Below, one piece after another: positions 24,590-36,750 of a DNA stretch of 64,000 nucleotides. The stretch is from Doris montereyensis (Eukaryota > Mollusca > Gastropoda > Nudibranchia > Dorididae), in NCBI GenBank assembly GCA_037039925.1, contig JAXRKP010000398.1, positions 17,501 to 81,500 on the forward strand. The letters run 5' to 3'. The notes beneath the pieces were generated by a model. That model searched no databases and was not told where the DNA came from. It saw only the letters and a list, made by a program, of their open reading frames with translations. The stretch's first letter is position 1. Each line of letters starts with the position of its first letter. The position numbers were made by a program, and so were the translations under genes.

Positions 24590-25985
24590 AAACACGATAG
24601 AAAGATAGAAATATCTGACGAGAAAGAAAGGTCAACTTCATTCCTTACTGAATGAAGCAATAAATAAATTTCTTATTTTTATGGATTTTTTTTGTTGTTG
24701 GCTTCTCAAGTGACCGAAAGTTTAGGGCAACAAAATGTTCAAAGTCCTAATTTGATGTTTAAAAACACAGGGACAAAAGAAACTGAAAAACAGGACGGAG
24801 TCTTGCCACCATCATCATGGTATGGATACACCACATTTCAGACTTATTCATCAATTTTTGACAGGCCAGAGAATGCTTGATGCAGCCTGTTCAGGAACAA
24901 GAGTGGAACATTTTACCGAGGAGAAAAAAACAACAAAACAATACTTGGATTTGAACCCCAAACCTCTTGTCTAACACTTATGGTCAGCACCTCAATTTTT
25001 CAGACTCACAAAACCAAAAACACATTTTTTTTTATAGTAAATTCGAAAGGAAATTTTGATAAACCATCCCAGCGTTGATAAATATTTTGTAATTTGTAGC
25101 ACTGACACAAACCAGTAGCTTAAATCCAAATACACATGAGTTAACAATTAACTAAAAAATATGACAATTACTTGACATAAAGAAATTTGAAATTTAAAAA
25201 TGAAACTTTGAACAAACAGGGTAAAAACTAGACGAAAAGAAAAAAGGACAAATTTCCAATTTTAGGATTGATTGTACAGTAGTCACCGCCAAAATGCATG
25301 GTCAACGGGTGACACAAAAAATTGTACATTTTGGCGAAGTGAAGACTACAAACCCACCACATGTATTTACATTCACATTCTTGAGTGAGAGAAGAATGAA
25401 CAATCTATGAGAAGAGGTTAGGCCTATACTATAAATGTATAATTGGGTCTTTTCCTCAAAACCAAGCAACAACGAACAAAACACAAACGATAACAAACAA
25501 CAAAACAATAGAGTTGATCAGAGCACCTGCCTGGCAGACCATAGGCAGCGGCTGAGTCGGGAGGAAACGGGCAGATAAGGGTATACCATGGAGCCGAGAC
25601 AGCCAAGACTAGACATTGTCAAGCGCATGTCTGCATATAGTTAACACATATCTAGGTGCCACACACACACACACACACACCTACAAGACAGATTTTGTTA
25701 CTGGGAGGAGGCAAAAAGACGTTGAGTTTCTTTTCACATGAATTGACTTTTTAAATGCAACAAAACTGTGTATATGATGAATCGTGCAATTTGGTGGAGA
25801 CTATTGTATCATCATATTCAGGAATATCAGTTCTTGCTTCGATGCCAATTGACCTGGCATGTCTTCCCAGGATGCTTAGCACACCTGCCGCATTGTACAT
25901 CTCAACCATCTTTGACTATTAAAAAAAGAAAGCCCCAAATAAGCCTGCTTCGTAAACAGCCTGATGTGCTGTGCAACGTCTGGCA
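24590..25985. other. Last DDX27 intron, no exon seen
   Basis: Contains a possible tRNA-like SINE head on the minus strand near 24950-24990 (GGATTTGAACCCCAAACC) and an (AC)n tract at 25662-25680. No coding frame resembling the helicase tail. Confidence 0.4.
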
Positions 25986-25991
25986 ACTCAC

Positions 25992-26103
25992 CCTGCCCTG
26001 TGTTTCTTCACTGACGACTTGCCGACATCGGCCAGATCTTCTTCAAAGCCAGACTTGGTAAACTTCCGTTTCTTCTTGTTCTTCTTTTGAGCAGATGACG
26101 ATC
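25992..26103 (-). CDS. DDX27: DDX27 exon 19 (basic C-terminal region)
   Basis: Codes for GSSSAQKKNKKKRKFTKSGF, then EEDLADVGKSSVKKHRAG. A Lys-rich stretch followed by FEEDL and KKHRAG corresponds to the conserved FDEEL...KQYRAG end of DDX27 helicases. The acceptor is TTTTTTATAG and the donor GG|GTGAGT. Phases agree with exon 18. Confidence 0.9.
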
Positions 26104-26385
26104 CTATAAAAAAACAATACACAAGAATGGTTAAATTACATGAGAGGGTGAAAAACGCATTTCATGACCTCTTCTTTTTCCAAGGAAAACATCCATAAAA
26201 GAATGAAAAATACAGTTGGTGACATTCTTTGCCCTATTCTTTCTCCAAGGAAAGGTTTCATGAAAAGATGAAAAGTATATTTAATTTAAAGTTGGTCAAA
26301 TTCCTTGCCCTATTCGTTTACCATGGGGTTTATATTCACAAACTTTTGCCAGGAGTTTCTTTTTATTTCTAGGGGTTTCACTTAC

Positions 26386-26500
26386 CTTTATTTGAACCTT
26401 CGACAAATGTCTTCAAGGGCTTGGCTTTTCCTGCTTTCTTCATTGCTCTGATGCCGAGCAGTTCAGCTTTACTCAGTTCAAAGTTGACGCGATCTTCAGA
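26386..26500 (-). CDS. DDX27: DDX27 exon 18
   Basis: Codes for SEDRVNFELSKAELLGIRAM, then KKAGKAKPLKTFVEGSNK. This is part of the basic C-terminal extension after the helicase core. Acceptor CCTTCCAG, donor G|GTAAGT; 38 codons plus one base, no frame break. Confidence 0.88.
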
Positions 26501-26628
26501 CTGGAAGGAAAGAAAACAAAAGCCAACTGCTGAAGTCCAACAAACAATCGTTTTCATGATGTGATTTTTTCAATTGTCCTTCCTAAAAATCATAACGACT
26601 CCAGAAAAATCCTTGTTTTGATAGAGCA

Positions 26629-26790
<162 letters not shown>

Positions 26791-26998
26791 CAGTGAAAGG
26801 AAAGACAGGGGAACTACCAGCAACTCCTGCCTACCCAGACAAACAGGTAAACAGCCAACCTGAGAGACAGTTTCTTTGAGACAAGATCAAGAAGGGCAAA
26901 ATTGAAACACTTAAACAAATCCCATATTATGTGTTTATCATCGTTTAAAGGATATCAATCTCCGTCTTCTGTTCTACTAAATAAGTTGAATATATTAC

Positions 26999-27063
26999 CG
27001 TTAGTTGCTTTCTAGTTTTTTTGGCTTCCTTCGAATTGGACCTTTCTCCCAGCCGTAGATTGT
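26999..27063 (-). CDS. DDX27: DDX27 exon 17
   Basis: Codes for (D)NLRLGERSNSKEAKKTRKQL T, equivalent to the LALRGKKKRKK region of DDX27. Acceptor CCCATCAG, donor ACG|GTAATA. Its entry phase fits only the shifted downstream frame of exon 16, which independently supports an indel there. Confidence 0.85.
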
Positions 27064-27404
27064 CTGATGGGATGGAAAACAAACACAAAAGATTGAAAAA
27101 TATAAAACCAAGAGGACAGAAATTCATAGCAGGACCTGTTTCCATACCATCAACTGAATGCGTAAAGAGTATTATAGCCACACCACTATTTTCAAAGACT
27201 AAGCACAAAAGATGACACAGTGAAATGAATTGCTCATAATCCCGGTGAAATGAAATTCAATTTCAATTTTAAAACTTTTAATCCTTCCCCAAGGGTAATT
27301 ATTCATATCCCCACAATAAAATTACAAAGCACAAAATCTAATATAAATTTTACAATTAACCAAAATCATTGTTCACATACAGATCAAAAAAAAAAAAAAA
27401 TGAA

Positions 27405-28345
27405 ATGCTCATATAAAAAAAAATGAAATGCTCATAGGCCAGGTGGAATGAAAATCAGAAATGCTCATAAGCCAGGTGTAATGAAATAAAAAAGGTGAAA
27501 TTAAATCCTACTAAGGCCAAAAAAATGAAATGCTCAAAAGCCAGGTGAAATGAAAAGTATGCCAGAAATGCTTAAGCCAAAAGAAATCATTACTAGTAAG
27601 CCAGGTGAAAGGTGAAATCCCTACGATACCAGTAAGCCAGGTGTCTTCTGTTGAAATCATACCAAAAGCCGGGTGAAATGAAATCCAGTAAGCCAAGTGA
27701 AATGAAAGCATACCAGATATAAAACCAAGGGAAAGAAATCATACCAGTAAGCCAGGTGAAATGAAAGCATACCAGTAAGCCAAGTGAAATGAAATCATAC
27801 CAGTAAGCCGGGTGAAATGAAATCCTACCAGTAAGCCCCCAAGGGTAATTATTGAATCCCCACAATAAAATTGAAATCATTAACCAAAATCATTGTTCCA
27901 GTGAAATGCTCAAAAAAAAAAAATGAAATGCTATCAGAAATCAAATCATACCAGTAAGCCAGGTGAAATGAAATCATACCAGTAAGCCAGGTGAAATGAA
28001 ATCCCTACCAGTAAGCCGTGGTGAAATGAAAGCATACCAGTAAGCCAAGGTGAAATGAAATCCTAATTAAGCCGGGGTGAAATCAAATCCTACTAATAAG
28101 CCAGGTGAAATCAAAAATGAAATCCTACCAGTAAGCCAGGTGAAATGAAATCCTATCAGTAAGCCAGGTGAAATGAAATCCAACTAGTAAGCGTGGTGAA
28201 ATGAACCACTAGTAAGCCCGATGAAATGAAATGCTTATAATTCAGGTGAAATGAAATGAACTGCTTATAATAATCCAGGTGAAATGAAATGCTTACAATC
28301 CACATGAAATGAAATACCAGTTCCAGTAATCCAGATGAAACAAAA
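27405..28345. repeat. About 28-bp minisatellite in a DDX27 intron
   Basis: Degenerate units around CCAGTAAGCCAGGTGAAATG then AAATCATA, roughly 30 copies. Two inserted pieces of flanking sequence (CCCAAGGGTAATTATT at about 27290 and 27837) show segmental duplication within the array. Confidence 0.88.
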
Positions 28346-28410
28346 TACAAGGAACTCCTGTAAAACTACAATAGAAACATAAACAAACCTTTACAAACAG
28401 CCGTGCCTAC

Positions 28411-28621
28411 CTTTCTCTAGCTTCCTTTCGTGATGGTTTTGAAACCAGACGCGCTGATTGCGACACCTCCGTCGTCTCCTTCTTGGTCTCCAAAATATTC
28501 TGCACCTTGTTCATCTTATTCTCCACCGACCTCAAATGGCTTTCCTCTTTCTCTTGGATTTGAATGAGCTTGACGTCCTCCTCAAAATCGGTAATTCTTT
28601 GACGGTACTTGGTGATAACCT
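28411..28621 (-). CDS. DDX27: DDX27 exon 16 (with apparent frame break)
   Basis: Codes for EVITKYRQRITDFEEDVKLI, QIQEKEESHLRSVENKMNKV, QNILETKKETTEVSQ. Then, one base further in frame, QRVWFQNHHERKLEK, matching the conserved SWFQTxEERKxEK of DDX27. The unshifted frame instead gives SARLVSKPSRKEARE. So one extra base (or two missing) lies at about 28456-28460. Both the donor phase (AAA G|GTAGGC) and the next exon support the shifted frame. Predicted helical and highly charged. Confidence 0.88.
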
Positions 28622-28649
28622 CTGTAAGTCAAAAATGTGGAACAGATAA

Positions 28650-29570
28650 AGTAACGACTTTGATCGACTCAGAATTATCAAAATATTATCCTCACTAACA
28701 ATAACATTAACCCATCTTGAGAAAAAAAGAAAAAAAAAAAAAGAAGGGCTTTAAAGTTCTCTGCTGAAATGAGAAGTTAGGGCAAAATGCAAGTCAGCGA
28801 AACTTGTGACAAACGTAGACCCAATCTGGCTCCAATTATTTTATTTTATTTTATGGGAGAACATAATAGACAGTGTGAACTTGATCATGAATAAAACTAC
28901 AAAATCCCCATCCCCAAACGTGTCGTTAGGACAATATAATTCTGAGCTGTTGTCTGGTCACGGTCGGCTTGTGTTACCACGGCGACGATTACACTATTGT
29001 AAACGGTTTGTTAGTCAAATAAATATTTAGAAATTATTGCCCTAAAAAGAGCCATGTTTATGGTTTTGAGTTCAACCCTCAATATTTAACCATGTTTGAA
29101 AATAAAATAAAAACGTATAGCCTAAAAACTAAAACTAGAAACACAAAGCACATTTCTAAAATTTGTTTTCCTTTCTACACACCAATTTATTTTAGCTTCT
29201 AACAATTCTCTTTTCCTGCTAAAACTGGCCTTAGTGATGACGTTCAGAGTGAATTTTGACGTAAAAAAAATGCTGATAAAATGGAACAAGCTTTCCGGGC
29301 ACTTTGAAGATCTTCACCTGCTTTCTCTATTTCTTTCTTTTTTTTTATTATAAGATGAGTAGTAAGGCCACATTTCTGTAGAACTTTAAAATATACCTAA
29401 AAAAATCAGACGCTCGTTATGTCCGAGAAAAATTGTTGAGAGACTTTGTCCGATGCGACACTTGCTGTCCATTCTTCGTTTTTCTCTTTCTCATGATTTT
29501 TTATTCAATCATAAATTAAACACAAAACTCGGTCTTGATTCATTAGAATACTTCTCGTTCACAAAAATGT
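28650..29570. other. DDX27 intron sequence, nothing recognised
   Basis: AT-rich, with one A-rich run at 28721-28743. The 74-codon frame at 28806-29030 has no known domain. Confidence 0.35.
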
Positions 29571-29572
29571 GA

Positions 29573-29765
29573 TGACCTCAGGGTGAATTCAGAGCAAGCA
29601 TAAGCAGCAAGATCAAAGACGTGTGAAAGAGTGACAGGTTTGTTTTTTTGTTTCATTGAAATTGACCTCATCCACCGTATGGGGTGATCTCAGGGTGAAT
29701 TAAGAGAAAACAGCAAGATGAAAGATAGGTCAAAGAGTGAAAGGAAAGAAAGAGATTCTAACAAC
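29573..29765 (-). repeat. SINE-B copy
   Basis: Minus-strand reading gives the 3' tail (CACCCTGAGATCACCCCATA, CGGTGGATGAGGTCAATTTC) preceded by TCACTCTTTGACCTATCTTT. A partial second tail lies at 29573-29600. Confidence 0.7.
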
Positions 29766-29994
29766 CACCCACAAACTGACCTCAACAAAAAAAAGTATGC
29801 ATCGAAGCATCTGTGACCAGGAGCAACAAACGTATTAGTCTGGTCACACCCCATGCTTCTTGAGTGCAATCACATGTCTGCCATAGGCAGTGATCTCAGG
29901 GTGCATGAAGAGGGCACAATAAGATGACTTGTATGTCAGTAATGTTAGTTTCTACTAGACATATGCGGTGGTCTCAAGATTTGTTTGTTTTTTA

Positions 29995-30240
29995 AAATTG
30001 AAATTTACCCCGTCCATCAAATGCGGTGATCTCAGGGTGAATTAAGAGGAAACAGCAAGACGACAAGAAAGTGAGCAGTGAAAGAATGAAAGGAAAGAGG
30101 TATAACCTACCAGCAGCCCCTGTCAACCGCCTGCTGGTCTCAAGATGACTAAAGAGGAAACAGTAGGATGGAAGAGAGACATCTGAAAGTGAAAGAATAA
30201 AAAGAAAGAGGTAGGACCTACTGACAAGGAAAGATGGTAA
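29995..30240 (-). repeat. Two adjacent SINE-B pieces
   Basis: Tail CACCCTGAGATCACCGCATT, TGATGGACGGGGTAAATTTC at 30003-30045, with body up to 30110. A second body (TTTCACTTTCAGATGTCTCT, CTTCCATCCTACTGTTTCCT) lies at 30140-30225. It is followed by a C16 homopolymer at about 30257-30272. Confidence 0.65.
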
Positions 30241-30354
30241 AGAGAAGAATGTGAAACCCCCCCCCCCCCCCCCCAACAGACCACCCCATAAAGAACCTAC
30301 AAAGAGGATTAATTAATTATAAGGGATGAGGGAGAATATTTAAGGACTCCTTAC

Positions 30355-30448
30355 CCTGAGATATGATCCTAGTTTTTAGGGCGTCTTGGCCTGTTTGACG
30401 ACGTCTTTCAGAACTTTCCTTTCTTTCTCTCCGACTAGAGTCACAGAT
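30355..30448 (-). CDS. DDX27: DDX27 exon 15 (with apparent 1-nt deletion)
   Basis: Codes for SVTLVGEKERKVLKDVVKQA KTP, then TAA; one base later in frame it continues LKTRIISQ, as expected for the conserved APVKARILPQ. A C run (CCC, expected CCCC) at about 30378-30381 explains it. The region follows helicase motif VI and begins the C-terminal extension. Acceptor TTTCATAG, donor G|GTAAGG. Confidence 0.87.
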
Positions 30449-30663
30449 CTATGAAAGACAAATATAAATCGACATTTTCATTAAATAGTACTTGAACTTT
30501 TAAAAACAGGCAAAAAACACCTCCCCCAAGAGATTTTGCCCAAACATCGTCTCAACATCAATAACATGAAATCAGTGAGGGTACATTTGAAGATGGAAAG
30601 ACAAAACCTGGAAGAAGAAGTAAGGGGTGTGTGTGTGTGTTGAGGGGTGGAAATGAAAAGGAA

Positions 30664-30778
<115 letters not shown>

Positions 30779-30867
30779 ACAGACACAAAGAGAGATTTGC
30801 CAACCCCCCCCCCCTCCTCAAGCAAACCCTATGTTTACAAATAGAGCAGGACAAGTCTTTTGAGTAC

Positions 30868-30950
30868 CTGCCACTTTTCCCGGCACGAGCCGTTCTACCG
30901 ACCCTGTGAATGTAGTGCTTTATGGTGCTGGGCATTGTGAAGTTGATGAC
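30868..30950 (-). CDS. DDX27: DDX27 exon 14 (helicase motif VI)
   Basis: Codes for VINFTMPSTIKHYIHRVGRT ARAGKSG, containing motif VI HRVGRTARAG, the arginine-finger motif of DEAD-box proteins. Acceptor TTTTTCAG, donor AG|GTACTC. No frame break. Confidence 0.96.
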
Positions 30951-31374
30951 CTGAAAAAGAGACAGTGGTAGCTATAAATAAGCATTGCAATGGTAGCTGT
31001 AGTTATAAATACTAGTCTACTCATTTATGCTAGCTTGTAGTTAATTGAACATAAACAAACAAACAAACAAACAAACCCAAACGTCTGTTCCTGATTTTTC
31101 AATTTTGACAGGATTGATAGAAATTTCCTTTAGTTGATATCTTCAAATCTAACAAATGAAATATATTATATATCATGTAGATCATTTTCCATGTGATTTT
31201 TCACTATGCCCACATCCACCCTTAATATGTTCTCTCCTCGTTTTAATAGCTTCTAGTATTGATGGAGGTCTGCAAAAAGCCTTTCATTATACATAGTGTG
31301 AAGTATTGCAGTTTGGTCAACTGTTTGAAATTTACACTGTACATCACGTCATGATCTCTGGGTGATTTCTTCTT

Positions 31375-31625
31375 CATTTGATTTGATTTACCTGCATCCA
31401 CAACTAAGGTGATATCAGGGTTTTTGGTAGGATTTCTAATTTCCCCCAGACTGTCCCGTAAACAGCCAAGGGATCTTTAACGTGCACAGAGTGTTGTAAT
31501 CTACACACGGGACCTTCTTTTCATCGTCCGTCTCCAATGGGACTAGGTGCCGATCCACCCACCTGGACCAGGGGGGTAGATTTTGCTATTGGCATGGGGT
31601 TCGAACCTACTACCTTTATATTCCT
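31375..31625 (-). repeat. SINE-A copy
   Basis: On the minus strand: GGTTCGAACCCCATGCCAAT (box B side), CTGGTCCAGGTGGGTGGATC, CACCTAGTCCCATTGGAGAC, GATCCCTTGGCTGTTTACGG and the tail AACCCTGATATCACCTTAGT then TGTGGATGCAGGTAAATC. Confidence 0.8.
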
Positions 31626-32017
31626 TCCTAGTTTTTATTGAACTTTCACAACCAAACATCTGATGAAGTGGCAAAGACGACACATGATTTGGTTTTCTGC
31701 TCGTTTACATCAATTTACAGTTGAGTTTTTTTCCCGTTATCCACCACTGGTTCCATTGTATCAAAATTACATGCAGTTTAAACTCAGAAATAAATGTAGT
31801 AGTAGACAAAGAGTTAAAAATCTTACGCTTATCTTTTTTTCCCTCAGATTTTTACACAAATACACGGCTTTACAAGAAACATGAAAAGTGACAAAAACAG
31901 ATGAAAACACGAATTCCACTTGTTAAAAAACAACCCAATCCAACAACAACAGCTGAAAGCTAATAATTTCTGAATCAGGATTTTCACGTTAAGAGCTCCG
32001 AGAGCTGGGAGACGTAC

Positions 32018-32116
32018 GGTTTTAACGCCTTCAATGTCCAAACCTCGGGCAGCCAGATCGGTGGCCAGGAGGATGTCAACCAAACCTTCCTTGAACCTCT
32101 TGAGGGTTTCCAGGCG
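32018..32116 (-). CDS. DDX27: DDX27 exon 13 (helicase motif V)
   Basis: Codes for [33 protein letters not shown] with motif [12 protein letters not shown]. Acceptor CATTCACAG, donor ACC|GTACGT. Thirty-three codons in phase 0 at both ends. Confidence 0.96.
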
Positions 32117-32243
32117 CTGTGAATGAGCCAACAAACAAAAACATGATTTCACAAAATGCATGATTCAAGCTGACAAAATGATACAAATCTGGTTTACGCA
32201 ACAAAAACTGAAGATTTTGCCACAGGTACTTAATATTACAGAG

Positions 32244-32500
32244 AGGCGCTGGTAGCTCAGCTGGTAAAGCGCCTGACTACCACACAGGAGGCCCTAGTTT
32301 GATTCCCAGTCCGGGCAAAATTGTCTGGCGCTCCTGCCCACCCAGTTGTGAAATGGGTGGCTAAATCTATTCAGCCTCAGCGAAGGTAAAGCTGGCATCG
32401 AAAGCAATCGCAAACTATCAAATTATGCCGTATGCCTAGAAAAATTAGTATTCTACACTCGATTACCCTACGCTCAACTCTATGGGACTCACTTTACTAA
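32244..32500 (+). repeat. tRNA-derived SINE, family C, copy 1
   Basis: Head GGCGCTGGTAGCTCAGCTGG TAAAGCGCC with box-B-like AGTTTGATTCCCAGTCCGGG. The body is TATTCAGCCTCAGCGAAGGT and ATTATGCCGTATGCCTAGAA. A second copy in reverse at 62727-62974 matches over the whole length. It is not a functional tRNA: the acceptor stem does not pair. Confidence 0.8.
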
Positions 32501-32540
32501 CGTCGCTCACAAATAAATAAAAATCAAGACAAATCTAGTA

Positions 32541-32775
32541 AATGTTACATAAAAGATAAAGATGGATTTATTGGCCGTATTCCCGCACAAATGCGGACTC
32601 ACATTTTACATTATTTATCTCCCAGCATGCCACTTCTTTCAAAGTCCTTCTCAACTCCCTGGGAGCATACAGTACAACAGCCTGTTTAGACACTTCGTAC
32701 AAACGCTGTGACAAGATCTTTCTCTATGTATGGCTGGGGTACTGATTCACACCTGAGTTAAGCACCCCTACTACG
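32541..32775 (+). repeat. Dispersed repeat, family D, copy 1
   Basis: Shares AGATAAAGATGGATTTATTG, GCACAAATGCGGACTCACA, TATCTCCCAGCATGCCACTT, TTCTCAACTCCCTGGGAGCA TACAGTACA with 39981-40170, same orientation. No tRNA-like head seen. Confidence 0.75.
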
Positions 32776-32972
32776 AGTACAATGTTGTGATAAAAGACAC
32801 CGGGGGGCAAGCCAAGGGTTTTCAACCGGTGCGATCAGAATTACAAACGTCACAACACTACGGTTTAACTTTCACTACGACGCCTCCCGAAAATATTCCT
32901 GGATACTAGGACGACAAAAGGTTCACAAAAATTAACACTGAATGAAATCGATGAAAAGCTGTTGAATTCAAC

Positions 32973-33109
32973 CTGTGGCTGGGGTAAGTTTCCATGCAGC
33001 TCTCCGACGTTAAGGCCTAGCAAGCCTAACAGGATGTGCATGCGGTGAGCTTGGACTTTGGTTTGGATGAAAATGATGCATTTGTCCTGGAAGTTTCTTG
33101 AAACCAACG
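32973..33109 (-). CDS. DDX27: DDX27 exon 12 (helicase motif IV)
   Basis: Codes for ALVSRNFQDKCIIFIQTKVQ, AHRMHILLGLLGLNVGELHG, NLPQPQ. It includes motif IV (IIFIQTK) and the ELHGN motif that precedes motif V. Acceptor CTTCACAG, donor CAG|GTTGAA. Confidence 0.95.
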
Positions 33110-33354
33110 CTGTGAAGGATGAAAGGAAATTGAAATCCATGGAAATAGGATGAAATAAATACCAAACTGCAATGCCCGTGAGGTTCTAATGGTGAGTTCA
33201 CATTCAATTCACAATCCATTTTTAATTATATTTTAGGTATGAACTACAACGAATTGGAAGTAATGTAAAACAATAAACAAATCAAAGCACAATACATTAC
33301 CCCTTACCAAACCAAATACTTAACAGCAACCCCCCCCCCTACCCAGACACACAA

Positions 33355-33425
33355 AATAGCAAGATGACTGATATGTCAAGGAGGGAAAGGAAAGAGGAAG
33401 GACCTACCAGCTGTGCCCTTACACA
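33355..33425 (-). repeat. SINE-B fragment
   Basis: Minus strand: AGCTGGTAGGTCCTTCCTCT TTCCTTTCCCTCC then TTGACATATCAGTCATCTTG CTATTT. The tail is missing, replaced by a C-run. Confidence 0.5.
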
Positions 33426-33899
33426 ATGCCTTTTGCAAATATCCACTTTGAACTTCCCACCCTGAAACTCTAACCCCGTAAGTAACTTACTGATTTAAAT
33501 TTTTCAAAAAGTTCAACTCTAGCTGTTTAAGTCCATTTTGCTCAAAAAGGATTTTTTTCTTCGGTTTACTGCATTCTAAAGACTACAGTAGGTTATTAAA
33601 TTCTAATTTAAAAACAAACGTAAAACAGAGTCTGCAGCCCTATTTGATGATTTGTTCCAAATTTTACGTCTCCTGGAAAATAATGTCACGCTGGCTTACA
33701 CGTTCAGACAGTTTCACCGACGACGATATACTTGTCTCGCATGAAATTGAAGAGGATATATAGTTTTACAATGTCAAAGGGGAGGTAAACCACTGAGGCG
33801 GAAAAATCCATTGGACGCCGCCACAGTCCAATCCTCGTTAAAGAGTTATCTCTTTCAACCCTATATTTGCACGTGTATATTTACTATAAAAAAAACCCC

Positions 33900-34012
33900 A
33901 ACTAAACACTCGAGAAAACTTTTTCAACAGTCGACAGGGCTTGAACCCACGACCTCTGGGTTGAAAGGCCGTCACCTTGTCTCTGGACTACCAAGTCCCC
34001 CTGAGTGTGTTA
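33900..34012 (-). repeat. SINE-A head fragment
   Basis: Minus strand: GGGGGACTTGGTAGTCCAGA GACAAGGTGACGGCC, box B GTCGTGGGTTCAAGCCCTGT, then AAAAAGTTTTCTCGAG. This is the clearest minus-strand view of the family head. Confidence 0.75.
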
Positions 34013-34070
34013 AACAAAATCTGATGATAAAAAAACAAACAAACAAATTTGTCAAAATAACATATCTCAC

Positions 34071-34212
34071 CTGCAGCAATGGCCTCCCGATCACCCTCTC
34101 TATTGGCCCGGATTCTGATGAACTCCTGACGCAAGCCTAGCGCCACGTCTGTACTTTCGTTGACAAACACTTTCACAGGATCTTTTAGAGAGACAGCCAC
34201 AAGATCTTGAAC
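34071..34212 (-). CDS. DDX27: DDX27 exon 11
   Basis: Codes for VQDLVAVSLKDPVKVFVNES, TDVALGLRQEFIRIRANREG, DREAIAA. This is the linker between RecA-like domains 1 and 2; LRQEFIRIRxNREGDREAI is diagnostic of DDX27. Acceptor ATCGTTAG, donor G|GTGAGA. No frame break. Confidence 0.96.
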
Positions 34213-34826
34213 CTAACGATGAGTTAAGTGATGCAATTAGGTTCAAACTTGACAACATGAAACTATGGGTCTGTGCATTACGTTTTCACTCATGTAAAAT
34301 TGCAGGCTTACAATCAAAAGGTTCTATCTGCGAAATCATTGTTTTGAGAAAATCAACATCAAAGTTGGAGCTGTCAAAAGCTCTTGACTCATAGAACCGT
34401 TCAGAAAAAAAGCTTTTCTGCTTGTATTTTGCCATAACGGTGATCAATAAATCATTGAAAATGCATGTCTTCAGCGTGCTAACATATTGGCATTAGTCAG
34501 ACTTGGACCAAAATGAGACTGCTTCATTTTAACACTCCTCATCCTCACCATAGCAAATAAGGAAAAACATGTGCAAGGCATTCCTGGAAAGAACTATGTA
34601 GTCCATATTTTGCACCATTTCTCAAAACTATGAAAACGAATTTTAGGGCACTGATTATATGAATGTTAAGCTACTGAATTATCATCCATGTTCTGTTGAC
34701 CCTTTTGCGTTTACATTAAGGGTCTTGAAAGTGATTTTCTAAAAGAACAGCATTTTGATTATATTTGAATTTAGCTGAATTAGTTCAGAAACGGTTGGAT
34801 TGTTTCAAATATTTATTATGGTTGCA

Positions 34827-35735
34827 CCATCTTGAATTGTAAACTAATTGCAAATTCATCTCCTCCTCCAGTTTTTGTGCTATTCTTTTGGAATTTCACA
34901 CACATACTTCTGGACATGTAACCTAAAGACAAATAGAGATTTTTTTTTGAAAATCTATATTATGTTTAATTGTACTTTGACGCTTCAAAAATTGTAATTT
35001 TTTGCTATTTTATGGCGATAAAATTAAAATATACAGAATTAAAAACCCAGAATCCAAATATCTCTCTATTAGTTTTTTTTATACGTTTTAATTATATGCC
35101 AAATTTCACATTGATTGGTCGATAAATAAAGAAGGAGATAAAAGTTATGTTCTGAAAATGAGTTTTGAGAAAATCGCATTTGAAAAGAACATGGAAACGT
35201 GGGCGGAAAAGGTGGTGGTCCTACTTCAAAACATTCTTCTGAGCTGCGCCGCTTCCTCAGCCTCTTTTTCGACTCTGGCCTTCTTCTAGACTTTCCCACA
35301 GGTCATCTTTCCTCTTCTTTTTCGTACAATTGGAGCTCCCCAAGCACAAAGTTGGATTTCGCCATCTTGAATTGTAAACTAATTGCAAATTCTATCTCCT
35401 CCTCCAGTTTTTGTGCTATTCTTTTTGGAATTTCAACATATGACATGTAACCTAAAGACTGAAAATCTATATTATGTTTAATTGTACTTTGGCCTTCAAA
35501 AATCAATTATATGCCAAATTTCATTGATTGGTCGATAAATAAAAGAAGGAGATAAAGTTATGTTCTGAAAATGAGTTTTGAGAAAATCGCATTTAGTAGA
35601 ACATGGAAACGTGGGCGGAAAAGGTGGTGGTCCTACTTCAAAACATTCTTGCTGACACGACTCTGGCCTTCTTCTAGACTTTCCCACAGGTCATCTTTCC
35701 TCTTCTTTTCGTACAATTGAGCTCCCAAAGCACAA
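34827..35735. repeat. Two tandem direct copies of a 0.37-0.52-kb segment
   Basis: Copy 1 (34827-35350) and copy 2 (35362-35735) share CATCTTGAATTGTAAACTAA, CTCCTCCTCCAGTTTTTGTG, GTGGGCGGAAAAGGTGGTGG, CTTCTAGACTTTCCCACAGG. Copy 2 is shorter through internal deletions. The minus-strand open frames in each (both beginning MGKSRRRPES) are related by the duplication and have no known domain. Confidence 0.8.
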
Positions 35736-35739
35736 ACGG

Positions 35740-36745
35740 TACTCTAATTCACTACTAATACTACGCTCTGCTGTCGAAACAACACACAGTTTAGAGACCA
35801 TAGGTTCACTTTCATAATATTACCGATCGAGCCAAAGGGTACCGTATGTACCATGACTCCATGGAAACCAACCAGGGCAACGTGAGGTCACAGGCACGGT
35901 CTCGTCCCCTAGTTGTTAATGCTACTCACATGCTAGTGTAATACAATATTATTATATTGAAGAATGCAGGGCTGATGCTATGGGAATTTCCGCTGTCCAG
36001 TAGGTGATGTCTCATGACCTTGGACTGTAGTGATATGCAGTTGGATGTTAGACAACTGGTTCTAAATAATAGTAGAGTACGGTTCTGGTTGTATTCGAGC
36101 AGAGATGACTGATTGTTTATCATCAGGTTCCTCAATTTTATTGCTTTTTCTTCAGTTTTGAGACCATTTTCCTTCAAAAGATGATCCATAAAATTTATCT
36201 AAGTCTCAGTGAGACAAATCTTTGATGAAATCATATACAGGAAAGGTAACTAACAGGAAATACAATAAAAAAATATATATCGTTTTTTTTTTACCATAAT
36301 ACTCGATTTCAGGACCCACGTCTCCCCTTAAGCAGCGGCCACATTGCTCTGTACATTCAATTTCCTTTCCGCTGTGACAACTCGGTTTATTTACATTTTC
36401 TGACTTCCTGCCAGCTGAGCTGTACTAAAGAATGCGGATCGGTCTGCACTTTCGCGCCACTGCTTTCAGTTGGTCATTGGAAGCTGCCGTACAATATTCT
36501 AAATTTAGAACAATAGCATCATTTATGCGACCAATTAGAGCTAACCAAAAAAGGTATGTCACTTGTTGGTTTCTGTCAGCTTGAACAATGTGGGCCTGTA
36601 TGTGTTTCTGTCGCTTTGAACTTTCAGCGGAGGGAGGGGTTGTGTGTGTTTGTGTGAGCCGTTGTTTGTCGGTTTCAACGCTAAAGGGTTTACTCATTAC
36701 TTTTACCCGACTGTCAGGGAGAGGCCACGCCATGATGACGGGAAA
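35740..36745. other. DDX27 intron 10 sequence, no gene seen
   Basis: Minus-strand frames of 87 and 125 codons have no recognisable domain; the 125-codon one overlaps exon 10 in another frame. Confidence 0.35.
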
Positions 36746-36750
36746 CTTAC

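Noticed and set aside
32244..32320. Possible tRNA gene
   Set aside because: Box A and box B are present but the acceptor stem does not pair, there is no clean anticodon arm, and a body and second full copy show it is a SINE.
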